A stretch of 64,000 nt of DNA, taken from the NCBI RefSeq assembly GCF_009689005.1, contig NZ_AP021879.1:6233724-6297723 (forward strand). Reading direction: 5' to 3'. The notes beneath the pieces were generated by a model. It saw nothing but the letters and a program-made list of their open reading frames with translations. It had not been told where the DNA came from and searched no databases. This DNA comes from Desulfosarcina ovata subsp. ovata. GTDB taxonomy: Bacteria; Desulfobacterota; Desulfobacteria; Desulfobacterales; Desulfosarcinaceae. The translations under genes were made by a program, and so were the position numbers. Of this stretch, positions 1 to 6,964 are shown one piece after another; position 1 is the first letter of the stretch; the number at the start of each line of letters is the position of its first letter.

Positions 1-2
1 AT

Positions 3-491
3 ACGAAAAAATGTATCGGGTGCCATGCCTGCGAAGTGCAGTGCAAGGCAAACAAGAATCTGCCGATCGGTCCCCGTTTGTGTCAGATCATTCAGGTCGG
101 TCCGAAAATGATCGGCGGGCTGCCCCGGGCGGCTTATATCTTCATGCCTTGCTTTCACTGTGAAAACCCCTGGTGCGTTGCCGCCTGTCCGACCGGTGCC
201 ATGCAGCAGCGCAACAGCGACGGGATTGTTTTTGTTGATCACAGCCTTTGTGTGGGCTGTAAAACCTGTATTTCGGCCTGCCCCTGGGGCGCTCCGCAAT
301 GGGATCCGGAAACCGGTAAGGTGGTTAAGTGTGACTACTGCATGGATCGCATTGACCAGGGATTGGAGCCGGCCTGCGTGACCACCTGTACCACCCAATG
401 CCTGAAGTTCGGCAAGGTGGAGGATATGACTCAGATCCGCCGGGAGCGCCATGCCCAGACGGTGGCTTCGCTGGAGCATACCGCATTCTGA
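3..491 (+). CDS. 4Fe-4S electron-transfer subunit (5' partial)
   Basis: Iron-sulfur electron-transfer subunit of the kind that partners a molybdenum or tungsten oxidoreductase. The reading frame is open from the first bases, so the start lies outside the window; an internal ATG at 36 falls inside the first cluster motif and is not the start. Four cysteine groups are visible: CIGCHACEVQC, CFHCENPWCVAACP, CVGCKTCISACP, and CDYCM followed by CVTTC. This is the four-cluster layout of DmsB/PsrB/HybA-type subunits and of the AorA-type ferredoxin of aldehyde oxidoreductases. The GltD-like FAD protein starts about 170 bases downstream, which suggests a complex with NAD(P) or ferredoxin exchange. The catalytic partner (formate dehydrogenase or aldehyde oxidoreductase are both plausible) would lie upstream of base 1 and cannot be seen. 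Confidence 0.85.
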   Translation, partial: TKKCIGCHACEVQCKANKNLPIGPRLCQIIQVGPKMIGGLPRAAYIFMPCFHCENPWCVAACPTGAMQQRNSDGIVFVDHSLCVGCKTCISACPWGAPQWDPETGKVVKCDYCMDRIDQGLEPACVTTCTTQCLKFGKVEDMTQIRRERHAQTVASLEHTAF

Positions 492-661
492 GGAAGCCTT
501 TTTTTTCGATTTTCCTAGCACCCAATCCCCTCCCTCCAGGTCCCTCCGGGATTGTCCCGGAGGGACCACCCCTCTGACGCCCGGAGCTGAGACGATCTGT
601 GCTTCGATGCGGTCGGGGGCATGGGCAAGGGCGGTTTTTGGGGCCAGCAAGAGGTCATGCA

Positions 662-2818
662 ATGTCCAATAGCCAATGTCCGGTTACGGAAAGCATTCAT
701 TCTATCGATGAACTCATCGGCACTGGGGGGTTGAAGCACCCGCGCAGCCGGAGAATCGCCGAGGAGATCCACAGCCTGATGGATGACGTTGCCTGGGGGC
801 GTGCCGGCGACGATCATCTGCCGGCGATTCGGGAGTTAATCCAGGATCTGATGCGCGGGAAGGACGAGCAGGAAGGCTATCGCCTGGGTCAGCACCTCCA
901 TCAGACGCTGACGACTCACGGTGAGGTGTTCGAAAGCCATGTCAAGACCCACAACTGCCCGACGGGAACCTGCGAATGGCTGACGCCGGCACCTTGTCAG
1001 ATGGCGTGTCCGGCAGGAATCGACGTGCCCACCTATGTAACCTTGATCGGTCAGGGCCGGGATGCCGAGGCCATTGATGTGATCCGTCGCGACAATCCGT
1101 TTCCGTGGGTTTGCGGGCTGGTTTGCACCCGTCCCTGTGAGTTCATGTGTGTCCGCGGACGGATGGATACGCCGGTTTCCATCAAATTTCTCAAGGCCTT
1201 TGCCGCCGAGCGGGCCATGTCCGAGGGGACCTACCGGAATCCGGAAAAAGAGGCGGACAAGGGCAAGCGCATCTGCGTGATCGGTGCCGGCCCCGGGGGC
1301 TTGAGTGCGGCGTATTACCTGGCTCTCAAAGGCTACGGGGTCCATGTCATCGAAGCCCTGCCCATGGCCGGGGGGATGATCATGGTGGGCATTCCCCGAT
1401 ACCGGCTGCCCCGGGAGGTGATCGACCGGGAAGTGGCCATGCTGGAAGAGCTGGGGGTCACATTTGCCTTCAACACCCGCTTTGGTGTGGACGTGACCCT
1501 GGATGCACTGAAGTCCCAGGGTTATAATGCCTTTTTCTTTGCCATCGGCGCGCACAAAGCCTATAAACTGGGTATTCCGGGAGAGGACGATTTTCCCCAG
1601 ACCATGGAGGCCATCGACCTGCTGCGTCGTGTGGCCCTGGGGGAGCGGCGCATGCCGGGAAAACAGGTGGTCGTCGTCGGTGGCGGGAACGTGGCCATTG
1701 ATGCGGCCAGAACCTGCCTGCGGCTGGGGTGTCCCGAGGTGACCATTGCCTATCGCCGTACGCGCCATGAAATGCCGGCCGACGAGGAAGAGGTCGAGCA
1801 GGCCGAGGAAGAAGGCGTGCGCTTTTCGTTTCTTACCATTCCGGGCAAGATCGTGGGCCAGGATAACCGCATTACAGGGCTGCGCTGCGTCCGTGCCGAA
1901 CTAGTCCAGCGGGAGGGCAGCAGCCGCATGTCTCCGGTACCTATTCTGGGAAGTGAGTACACGATGAACGCCGATGTGGTGATCAGTGCCATCGGTCAGA
2001 AGGTGGATCAGCTGTGCCTGGGGGAAATGAAAACCATGGGATGGACCCGGCGTGGTACCATTGACGTGAACATGGTGACGATGCAGACGTCTATCGACGG
2101 TGTGTTTGCCGCCGGCGATGCGGTGACCGGGCCGGCCACGGTGATCGAAGCCATCGGCGGGGGCAAGCGGGCGGCCGAGGCCATTGACCGCTACCTTCTT
2201 GGCATTCCCCAGCCACAGATGCCGCCGGTACCGGTGCGCAGGCGCCGTGAACCCTGTATTGAAGTTCCGGCCAGCACCAAAACCGTCATCAAGCGTCCGG
2301 TGATGGATATGCTCAACCTGGATCGTCGGCGAACCATGTTTCAGCAGGTGGAGCTGGGCTATACGGAAAACATGGTTCGTGAAGAGGCCCGCCGGTGTTT
2401 GCGTTGCGATATCTGCCGCCGCTGCGGCCGTTGTGTGGAGGTCTGTCGGGACAAAATGGGCATCAGTGCCCTGCAGTTGGGCTACCTGAATTTCGACCAT
2501 CCCGGCCCCACGGATCTGCGCATTACCGAGGAACGCTGCATTACCTGTGGTGCCTGCGCAGCCAATTGCCCCACCGGTGCCATGCGCATCGAGGATCGGG
2601 GAGATGAGCGGCTGTTGCTGCTGTGCGGTACGATTCTGAACCGGCAAAAGCTTGTTTTCTGCGATTCCTGCGGTAAGGCCATGGGGCCACGCAAATATCT
2701 TGATTTCATCAACAAGCGTGTCAAATCAGTTGGCAATGCGTCTGAACAAGTTTTGGTTTGCGAGGATTGCGCCCGAAAAAAGAGCGCCCGGTTTAATGTG
2801 GATACGCTGCCGGTCTGA
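662..2818 (+). CDS. GltD-like FAD/NAD(P) oxidoreductase with ferredoxin domain
   Basis: FAD-dependent oxidoreductase of the glutamate-synthase small subunit/NfnB type, expected to pass electrons between NAD(P)H and the ferredoxin subunit upstream. The ATG at 662 is preferred over a GTG at 599 because GAGG lies 7 bases before it; this gives 718 residues. Domains in order: an N-terminal Fer4_20-type region (about 105-190, with CQMACPAGIDVP and CGLVCTRPCEFMC), an FAD Rossmann motif GAGPGGLSAAYYL near 208, an NAD(P) Rossmann motif VVVVGGGNVAIDAA near 338, then a two-cluster ferredoxin (CRRCGRCVEVC and CITCGACAANC). A C-terminal tail carries CDSC and CEDC pairs. That tail, with the last ferredoxin motif, resembles the end of the NuoG-like protein at 3569-4348, so the two may dock the same partner. 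It lacks a glutamate synthase large subunit nearby, so a role in glutamate synthesis is unlikely. Confidence 0.85.
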   Translation: MSNSQCPVTESIHSIDELIGTGGLKHPRSRRIAEEIHSLMDDVAWGRAGDDHLPAIRELIQDLMRGKDEQEGYRLGQHLHQTLTTHGEVFESHVKTHNCPTGTCEWLTPAPCQMACPAGIDVPTYVTLIGQGRDAEAIDVIRRDNPFPWVCGLVCTRPCEFMCVRGRMDTPVSIKFLKAFAAERAMSEGTYRNPEKEADKGKRICVIGAGPGGLSAAYYLALKGYGVHVIEALPMAGGMIMVGIPRYRLPREVIDREVAMLEELGVTFAFNTRFGVDVTLDALKSQGYNAFFFAIGAHKAYKLGIPGEDDFPQTMEAIDLLRRVALGERRMPGKQVVVVGGGNVAIDAARTCLRLGCPEVTIAYRRTRHEMPADEEEVEQAEEEGVRFSFLTIPGKIVGQDNRITGLRCVRAELVQREGSSRMSPVPILGSEYTMNADVVISAIGQKVDQLCLGEMKTMGWTRRGTIDVNMVTMQTSIDGVFAAGDAVTGPATVIEAIGGGKRAAEAIDRYLLGIPQPQMPPVPVRRRREPCIEVPASTKTVIKRPVMDMLNLDRRRTMFQQVELGYTENMVREEARRCLRCDICRRCGRCVEVCRDKMGISALQLGYLNFDHPGPTDLRITEERCITCGACAANCPTGAMRIEDRGDERLLLLCGTILNRQKLVFCDSCGKAMGPRKYLDFINKRVKSVGNASEQVLVCEDCARKKSARFNVDTLPV

Positions 2819-2850
2819 GAGACTGTTTGAGATTCGAAAGGGGAACGACC

Positions 2851-3063
2851 ATGGTTTTTCGAAGGGGACAGAAGGTCGAAGTGTACCAGGCGAGCAAGGA
2901 TGAGAGTTGGGAAGATTACATGGATCGGTTTATCGGTCTGCACGGAATCATCACGGATCCGGATACCGCCATCAATGATCCCGATGCCCTGGTGGAGGTG
3001 AGCCTGGACGGCAAGGGGACCCACCGCCTGCCCCAGGATTGCCTGCGGCCCATCGATTCGTAA
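2851..3063 (+). CDS. small conserved-looking protein of unknown function
   Basis: A 70-residue protein. ATG at 2851 is chosen because AAGGGG lies 8 bases upstream; a TTG 24 bases earlier lacks such a site. The sequence begins MVFRRGQKVEVYQ and ends in a basic LPQDCLRPID, with a beta-rich pattern (GQKVEVY, HGIITDPD, ALVEVSLDG) that suggests a small barrel such as a KOW/SH3-like fold. That fold is an inference. It is 32 bases downstream of the GltD-like gene and 52 bases upstream of the CBS protein, on the same strand, so it is probably part of the redox operon. No known function recognised. Confidence 0.65.
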   Translation: MVFRRGQKVEVYQASKDESWEDYMDRFIGLHGIITDPDTAINDPDALVEVSLDGKGTHRLPQDCLRPIDS

Positions 3064-3115
3064 ACCAGGATCCAGGCGTCAGGGTCAGGATCCGGAAAAA
3101 GGAGCAATTTTCGCC

Positions 3116-3565
3116 ATGCGGGTTCAGGATGTGATGAAACAGAAGCGCCGGAAGGTCCACACCATTCCGGTTGAGCGGACCGCCGAGGACGCCATTGTCC
3201 AGATGACCGAAAGTGGTACATCGGCCCTGATCGTCATGGGCGGAGACCGGCCCGTGGGCATTTTTACCGAGCGGGACGTGCTACGTTGTCATGTGGCCTG
3301 GCGGGGCCGCCTGTTCCGTGAAATGCCGCTTCGGGAGGCAATGACCCATAAGCTGATCGTAGCCCAACCCGATGATCTGGTGAGCAGCGCCATGGCCATG
3401 ATGATCAAGGCCGATATCCGGCATCTGCCGGTGGTGGAGGATCAGTGCATCAACGGTATGCTCGCCATTTCCGATCTGGTCAAGCATCATGTGGGTGAAT
3501 TGACCGCCGAACTCCATTACCTTCAGGAATATATTACCGATCTTCAGGACGCCGTACAGGATTAG
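3116..3565 (+). CDS. CBS-domain pair protein
   Basis: A 149-residue protein made almost entirely of two CBS motifs: MRVQDVMKQKRRKVHTIP with ALIVMGGDRPVGIFTERDV, then LREAMTHKLIVAQPDDLV with IRHLPVVEDQCINGMLAISD. CBS pairs (Bateman modules) bind adenosine nucleotides such as AMP, ATP, NAD or SAM, and usually regulate a partner. A C-terminal helix (ELTAELHYLQEYITDLQD) may be a dimerisation coiled coil. It has no catalytic domain of its own. Its stop is 3 bases from the start of the NuoG-like gene, so the two are almost certainly co-transcribed, which suggests energy-charge sensing of the redox complex. The regulatory role is inference. Confidence 0.9.
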   Translation: MRVQDVMKQKRRKVHTIPVERTAEDAIVQMTESGTSALIVMGGDRPVGIFTERDVLRCHVAWRGRLFREMPLREAMTHKLIVAQPDDLVSSAMAMMIKADIRHLPVVEDQCINGMLAISDLVKHHVGELTAELHYLQEYITDLQDAVQD

Positions 3566-3568
3566 ACG

Positions 3569-4348
3569 ATGATCAATATAATTATCGACGGCACTGCCTA
3601 TCCGGCAGAAGAGGGACAGACCGCACTCGAGGTGGCCCGTAAAAACAATATCAATATTCCCACCCTGTGCTATCACCCGGCATTGAAGCCTTCCGGGGCA
3701 TGCAAGCTCTGCGCGGTGGAAATGACCGGTCGAACCGGTGGTCGCCAGATTGCCATGCTCTCTTGCATCCTCAAGGTTTCGGAGGGCCTGGAAATCAAAA
3801 CCACGGGACCCATCGTGGATGCGGCCCGGACCAAGGCGTTTAAGAATTTGTTGCGCATGGCTCCCCAATCCGCGCGCTTGCGCCGCATGGCCGCCGAGTA
3901 CGGGGTGGACCTGGGCGCACCGCCGGATGGCTGTGTGCGCTGTCGGCTGTGTATCCGGGTATGCAAGGAAATCGTGGGAGCCGGCGCGCTCAAAATGAAG
4001 AAGATCGACGGCGTGCCGTTTGTCACGCCCGAACCGGATCGCTGTATCGGCTGCGGTACCTGCGCCAACCTTTGTCCCACCGGTGCGATCCGGGTGGAAG
4101 ACAACGAGAATGTCCGATCGATCCTGATTCGCGGCGAGACCATCGGCAAGCATCCGCTGGAACGTTGCCAAGGGTGTGGCCGCTGGTTCGCGACGACCCG
4201 CTTCATGCACTTTATCGAGCAGCGTACCGCGCCTCACCCCCACGTCAAGGAGAGCCATATCTACTGCCCGACCTGCGCCAAGCTGTTTTCCGACCGCACC
4301 CGGGCTGCCGCCGAACATTCGATCAAAGTGCTCATGCCCGGCCACTAA
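3569..4348 (+). CDS. NuoG/HoxU-like 2Fe-2S and 4Fe-4S protein
   Basis: A 259-residue iron-sulfur protein resembling the N-terminal part of NuoG, HoxU or the diaphorase-linked formate dehydrogenase subunits. The start MINIIIDG leads a 2Fe-2S domain (CYHPALKPSGACKLC, then SC near residue 66). It is followed by a region corresponding to the NuoG histidine/cysteine cluster domain and two 4Fe-4S motifs (CVRCRLCIRVC near 121 and CIGCGTCANLC near 161). The C-terminal tail has CQGC and CPTC pairs, and the whole last part (about 100 residues) resembles the end of the GltD-like protein. The absence of a molybdopterin domain says it is a wiring subunit rather than an enzyme. It ends just before the bidirectional terminator that separates this operon from acsE. 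Confidence 0.85.
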   Translation: MINIIIDGTAYPAEEGQTALEVARKNNINIPTLCYHPALKPSGACKLCAVEMTGRTGGRQIAMLSCILKVSEGLEIKTTGPIVDAARTKAFKNLLRMAPQSARLRRMAAEYGVDLGAPPDGCVRCRLCIRVCKEIVGAGALKMKKIDGVPFVTPEPDRCIGCGTCANLCPTGAIRVEDNENVRSILIRGETIGKHPLERCQGCGRWFATTRFMHFIEQRTAPHPHVKESHIYCPTCAKLFSDRTRAAAEHSIKVLMPGH

Positions 4349-4350
4349 GT

Positions 4351-4382
4351 GATTTCAAATTTGAAATTTGAGATTTGAAATC
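4351..4382. repeat. short perfect inverted repeat
   Basis: Arms GATTTCAAAT (4351-4360) and ATTTGAAATC (4373-4382) separated by 12 A/T-rich bases, directly after the stop codon of the NuoG-like gene. It lies just ahead of the stronger terminator hairpin. It may be an accessory 3'-end structure; no protein-binding family is recognised. Confidence 0.6.
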
Positions 4383-4397
4383 GGCGCCATTCGCGGT

Positions 4398-4448
4398 TTC
4401 GAATAAAAAACGCCCCTTCCAAATGGGAAAGGGCGTTTTTTATTCGAA
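4398..4448. terminator. bidirectional rho-independent terminator
   Basis: A near-perfect palindrome. TTCGAATAAAAAACGCCC on the left pairs with GGGCGTTTTTTATTCGAA on the right. The G/C core is flanked by an A-run on one side and a T-run on the other, so it can end transcription from both directions. It sits between the convergent NuoG-like gene (+) and acsE (-), which fits that role. Confidence 0.9.
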
Positions 4449-4466
4449 CTTAATTGCGACTGGCGC

Positions 4467-5363
4467 CTACACTTCCAGCCAGGAGTCAGAGTACAGGGTC
4501 TTGCCAAGGATGACATCCACGGTTTTGGCGTAGTCCAAAAGCTCCTTGGAGAGACTTCCGCGATCGGGCTCGGTGCCGTCCAGCATGCCGTAGATCAGGT
4601 CGATGATATCCTGACGCTCGCCCTTGCAGATGGCGGTCTGCTTTTCATCCCGCGGATCGGTAATGATCGATTCCATGCCGCATTTCATCAGCATCACGGT
4701 GTAAGTCTGGTTGATGATGGGGCGCAGGTGATCGGGCGGTCCATTGGAAATGTTGGACAGGCCGCAGGTGCTGCGGGCGCCCGGTGCCATATCCGGAATC
4801 ATTTTCTGGAACTCCATCAGGCTGATGGCCTGGGGTTGCTGAATGTTTACCGGGGTAACAATGCCGTCGACCCAGATCTTTTCGTTGGGGATGCCGGCTT
4901 CGTTGGCGAAGTAGAGCAGCTCCACACAGAGGGCGGCGCGCTCGTTTTCATCACGGGGCAGGCCGTCGGGTCCCCACATCAGGGCGACGAAGTCGGCGTT
5001 GTATTCGGCTGTCATGGGAACCATGCGCTCGTAACGCTCCGGTCGGCACATGATGGAGTTGACGATGTGCGGGGTACCGCTGGGGACTTGCTTGATCACC
5101 TTCAGCGCCGCTTCGATGGCATCGATATTGGACGTGTCCAGGGCCAGGGGCAGATCGGGAACCACGTCCTGTACCACTTCCACCACCCAGGGCATCAATT
5201 CATGGCCGTCTTTTTTGGCCGGTCCCAGGTTGATGTCGATGTAGTCCATTCGTTTCTCTTTTTGGAAAAGGGCCTCTTCCTGGATCGGTTTGGGATCGCG
5301 TTCCTTGAACGCACGGCCGATCTTTTTTGAAATGACATTCAAACTCTCGCCGATCAGTAGCAT
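4467..5363 (-). CDS. acsE: methyltetrahydrofolate:corrinoid/iron-sulfur protein methyltransferase
   Basis: Transfers the methyl group between methyl-tetrahydrofolate and the cobalt of the corrinoid/iron-sulfur protein, linking the methyl and carbonyl branches of the Wood-Ljungdahl pathway. The 298-residue length and the pterin-binding TIM-barrel signatures match AcsE: an opening MLLIGESLNVIS, then YIDINLGPAKKDG and LPLALDTSNIDAIEAAL, and an asparagine-containing STCGLSNISNG. It is the last gene of the cluster, about 156 bases after acsC, and that gap contains a small hairpin (TGGCCGG/CCGGCCA, 5441-5458). MetH and other corrinoid methyltransferases share the fold, but the neighbours make AcsE the safe call. 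A GGAAGTGAG-type site precedes the ATG at 5363. Confidence 0.95.
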   Translation of the reverse strand: MLLIGESLNVISKKIGRAFKERDPKPIQEEALFQKEKRMDYIDINLGPAKKDGHELMPWVVEVVQDVVPDLPLALDTSNIDAIEAALKVIKQVPSGTPHIVNSIMCRPERYERMVPMTAEYNADFVALMWGPDGLPRDENERAALCVELLYFANEAGIPNEKIWVDGIVTPVNIQQPQAISLMEFQKMIPDMAPGARSTCGLSNISNGPPDHLRPIINQTYTVMLMKCGMESIITDPRDEKQTAICKGERQDIIDLIYGMLDGTEPDRGSLSKELLDYAKTVDVILGKTLYSDSWLEV

Positions 5364-5519
5364 ACTCTCACTTCCTTTCTTTTACTCGGCATCATGTTCC
5401 GGCCAATACCTTGGCCACGAATGACGCGATTGCCAATGAATGGCCGGCAGACCGGCCAGGAAAAGACGGTCAGAGACGAAAAGCTCAACCACGACTCCGA
5501 CCGTTTGATCATGTAGCGG

Positions 5520-6857
5520 TTACGCTTTGAGAAACCCGGGGATATGTGCAGCTTCCCGGGGGCCAACGGTAATGGTCCAGCCAGGCAGTTCCTCTTCCAC
5601 GTCGCCAACGATGGCGGCAGCATAGCCGGGAATGACAATTTCCTGGTTTTTGATTTTGTCCACGATCCCGCATTTTTTCACGAACATACCCACGTCGTCG
5701 CCGGCGAACTTGCCTGCGGCCCAGGCAGTGAGGACCGACAGTCCCTCGGAATCCTTCACGAGCAGCCAGGTGGGAACCTTGCTGGCCTCAATTTCACCGG
5801 AAACGATGAAGTAGGTCAGAGCAAAATTGGTGGTTACCAGAACACGAGAGTTCTCATCCGGATTGTTGATCGGGTAGATGCCTTCGGTCACGGTCATGGG
5901 CCGCTGCGGGTCGGTGAAAATGTTGAGCCGTTCCAGGAGCAGCGGGAAGACGTTCTCACCGGTAAAATCGGACAGGACCACAATGCTGCCGTATTTGGCG
6001 ATGTACATGGCAGCCAGCATGGTCTCCACATCGATATTCGAGGCCATCTCGCAGGGAAAGGCGATGGTCGGGAAACCCACGGCGCGGTTACCGTCCTTCA
6101 GGGCAGCGCGGCGAATACCGATCATGTCCTGATTGGACTGTTTGGGATCACGGGAGCCGGGATCCAGGACCAGGTCCTTGATCCCCATGCCGGTGAGCTT
6201 TTCCGACAAGGCGGTCAGTCCGTCGACGGAATCGGCCTTGATGGCCAGGGGCAGGTCGTTGTCCTTAGCAATGGCGCCGAAGTCATCGGCATTGGCTTCC
6301 GTGGCCGCGTACATCAAGGGGCGTTTGAATCCACAGGCGTCCACGCCGGCCTTCATCACGGCGGCGTCTTCGGTGATCAGGATGACGTTGAATTCCGATG
6401 TCTCGGCAACTTGTTTGGCCACGGCGGCAAACGCGCCAGCGTCGCCATTCACGTCTTTAACGGCTACCAGTTCAGGGCGCAGATTGAGACCCACACGTTC
6501 GAACTGAAGCGCGTTCCAGGCTTTGAGCTTGGCTTCCAGGTCCGCAGCGGCGATATCGCTGCCTACCTGGGCGGCCAGTAAGGTCGGGCTGTAGAAGGTT
6601 TTCTCATGACGATACTGTACGGTTTCGCCACCGGTGGCAGCCTTGCGCACACCCTTGCCGATGGTGAACGGACGAATAGGCGGGGCCGAGGCTTCGGAAA
6701 GCTGAGCCCGCGCTTCTTCGGAAACATAGGGGCAACTGTCCAGCTCAGCCTTACCCGATGCCAGGTTCATGGCAAAGGCAAGGCAGGTGGGTACCCCACA
6801 CTCCTTGCAGTTGGTCTTGGGCAGCAGTTTGAAAATCTGAATACCGGTTAATGCCAT
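5520..6857 (-). CDS. acsC: corrinoid/iron-sulfur protein large subunit (acetyl-CoA decarbonylase/synthase gamma)
   Basis: Large subunit of the corrinoid/iron-sulfur protein, which carries the methyl group on cobalt between AcsE and acetyl-CoA synthase. The N-terminus has the 4Fe-4S motif with Cys17, Cys20, Cys25 and Cys42 (TNCKECGVPTC and ELDSCP), needed for reductive activation of the cobamide. The middle is a TIM barrel and the C-terminal part is the cobamide-binding domain, ending in a GYAAAIVGDVEEELPGW stretch. At 445 residues the length is normal for AcsC/CdhE. It lies between acsB and acsE on the same strand; a 14-bp hairpin occupies the acsB-acsC gap. Start ATG at 6857 is preceded by GGAG. 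Confidence 0.96.
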   Translation of the reverse strand: MALTGIQIFKLLPKTNCKECGVPTCLAFAMNLASGKAELDSCPYVSEEARAQLSEASAPPIRPFTIGKGVRKAATGGETVQYRHEKTFYSPTLLAAQVGSDIAAADLEAKLKAWNALQFERVGLNLRPELVAVKDVNGDAGAFAAVAKQVAETSEFNVILITEDAAVMKAGVDACGFKRPLMYAATEANADDFGAIAKDNDLPLAIKADSVDGLTALSEKLTGMGIKDLVLDPGSRDPKQSNQDMIGIRRAALKDGNRAVGFPTIAFPCEMASNIDVETMLAAMYIAKYGSIVVLSDFTGENVFPLLLERLNIFTDPQRPMTVTEGIYPINNPDENSRVLVTTNFALTYFIVSGEIEASKVPTWLLVKDSEGLSVLTAWAAGKFAGDDVGMFVKKCGIVDKIKNQEIVIPGYAAAIVGDVEEELPGWTITVGPREAAHIPGFLKA

Positions 6858-6921
6858 ACGTTTCTCCTTGTCTGTATGGGCAATTCACCCGGCCACGCAT
6901 GCCGGGGAATCGGTTCGGTTG

Positions 6922-6954
6922 GATGAAGCGGGTGCAACCCGCACCCGCTTCATC
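6922..6954. promoter_or_regulatory. 14-bp intercistronic hairpin between acsB and acsC
   Basis: GATGAAGCGGGTGC (6922-6935) and GCACCCGCTTCATC (6941-6954) form a perfect 14-bp stem with a 5-base loop in the 107-base gap between acsB and acsC. There is no T-run, so it is not a classical terminator. A processing or mRNA-stability element that sets the ratio of ACS to corrinoid protein is a reasonable inference. Confidence 0.75.
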
Positions 6955-6964
6955 GTCGTTTCGT

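Noticed and set aside
662..2818. Glutamate synthase small subunit.
   Set aside because: The fold is GltD-like, but extra ferredoxin and CxxC domains and the neighbours point to a redox complex; no gltB is present.
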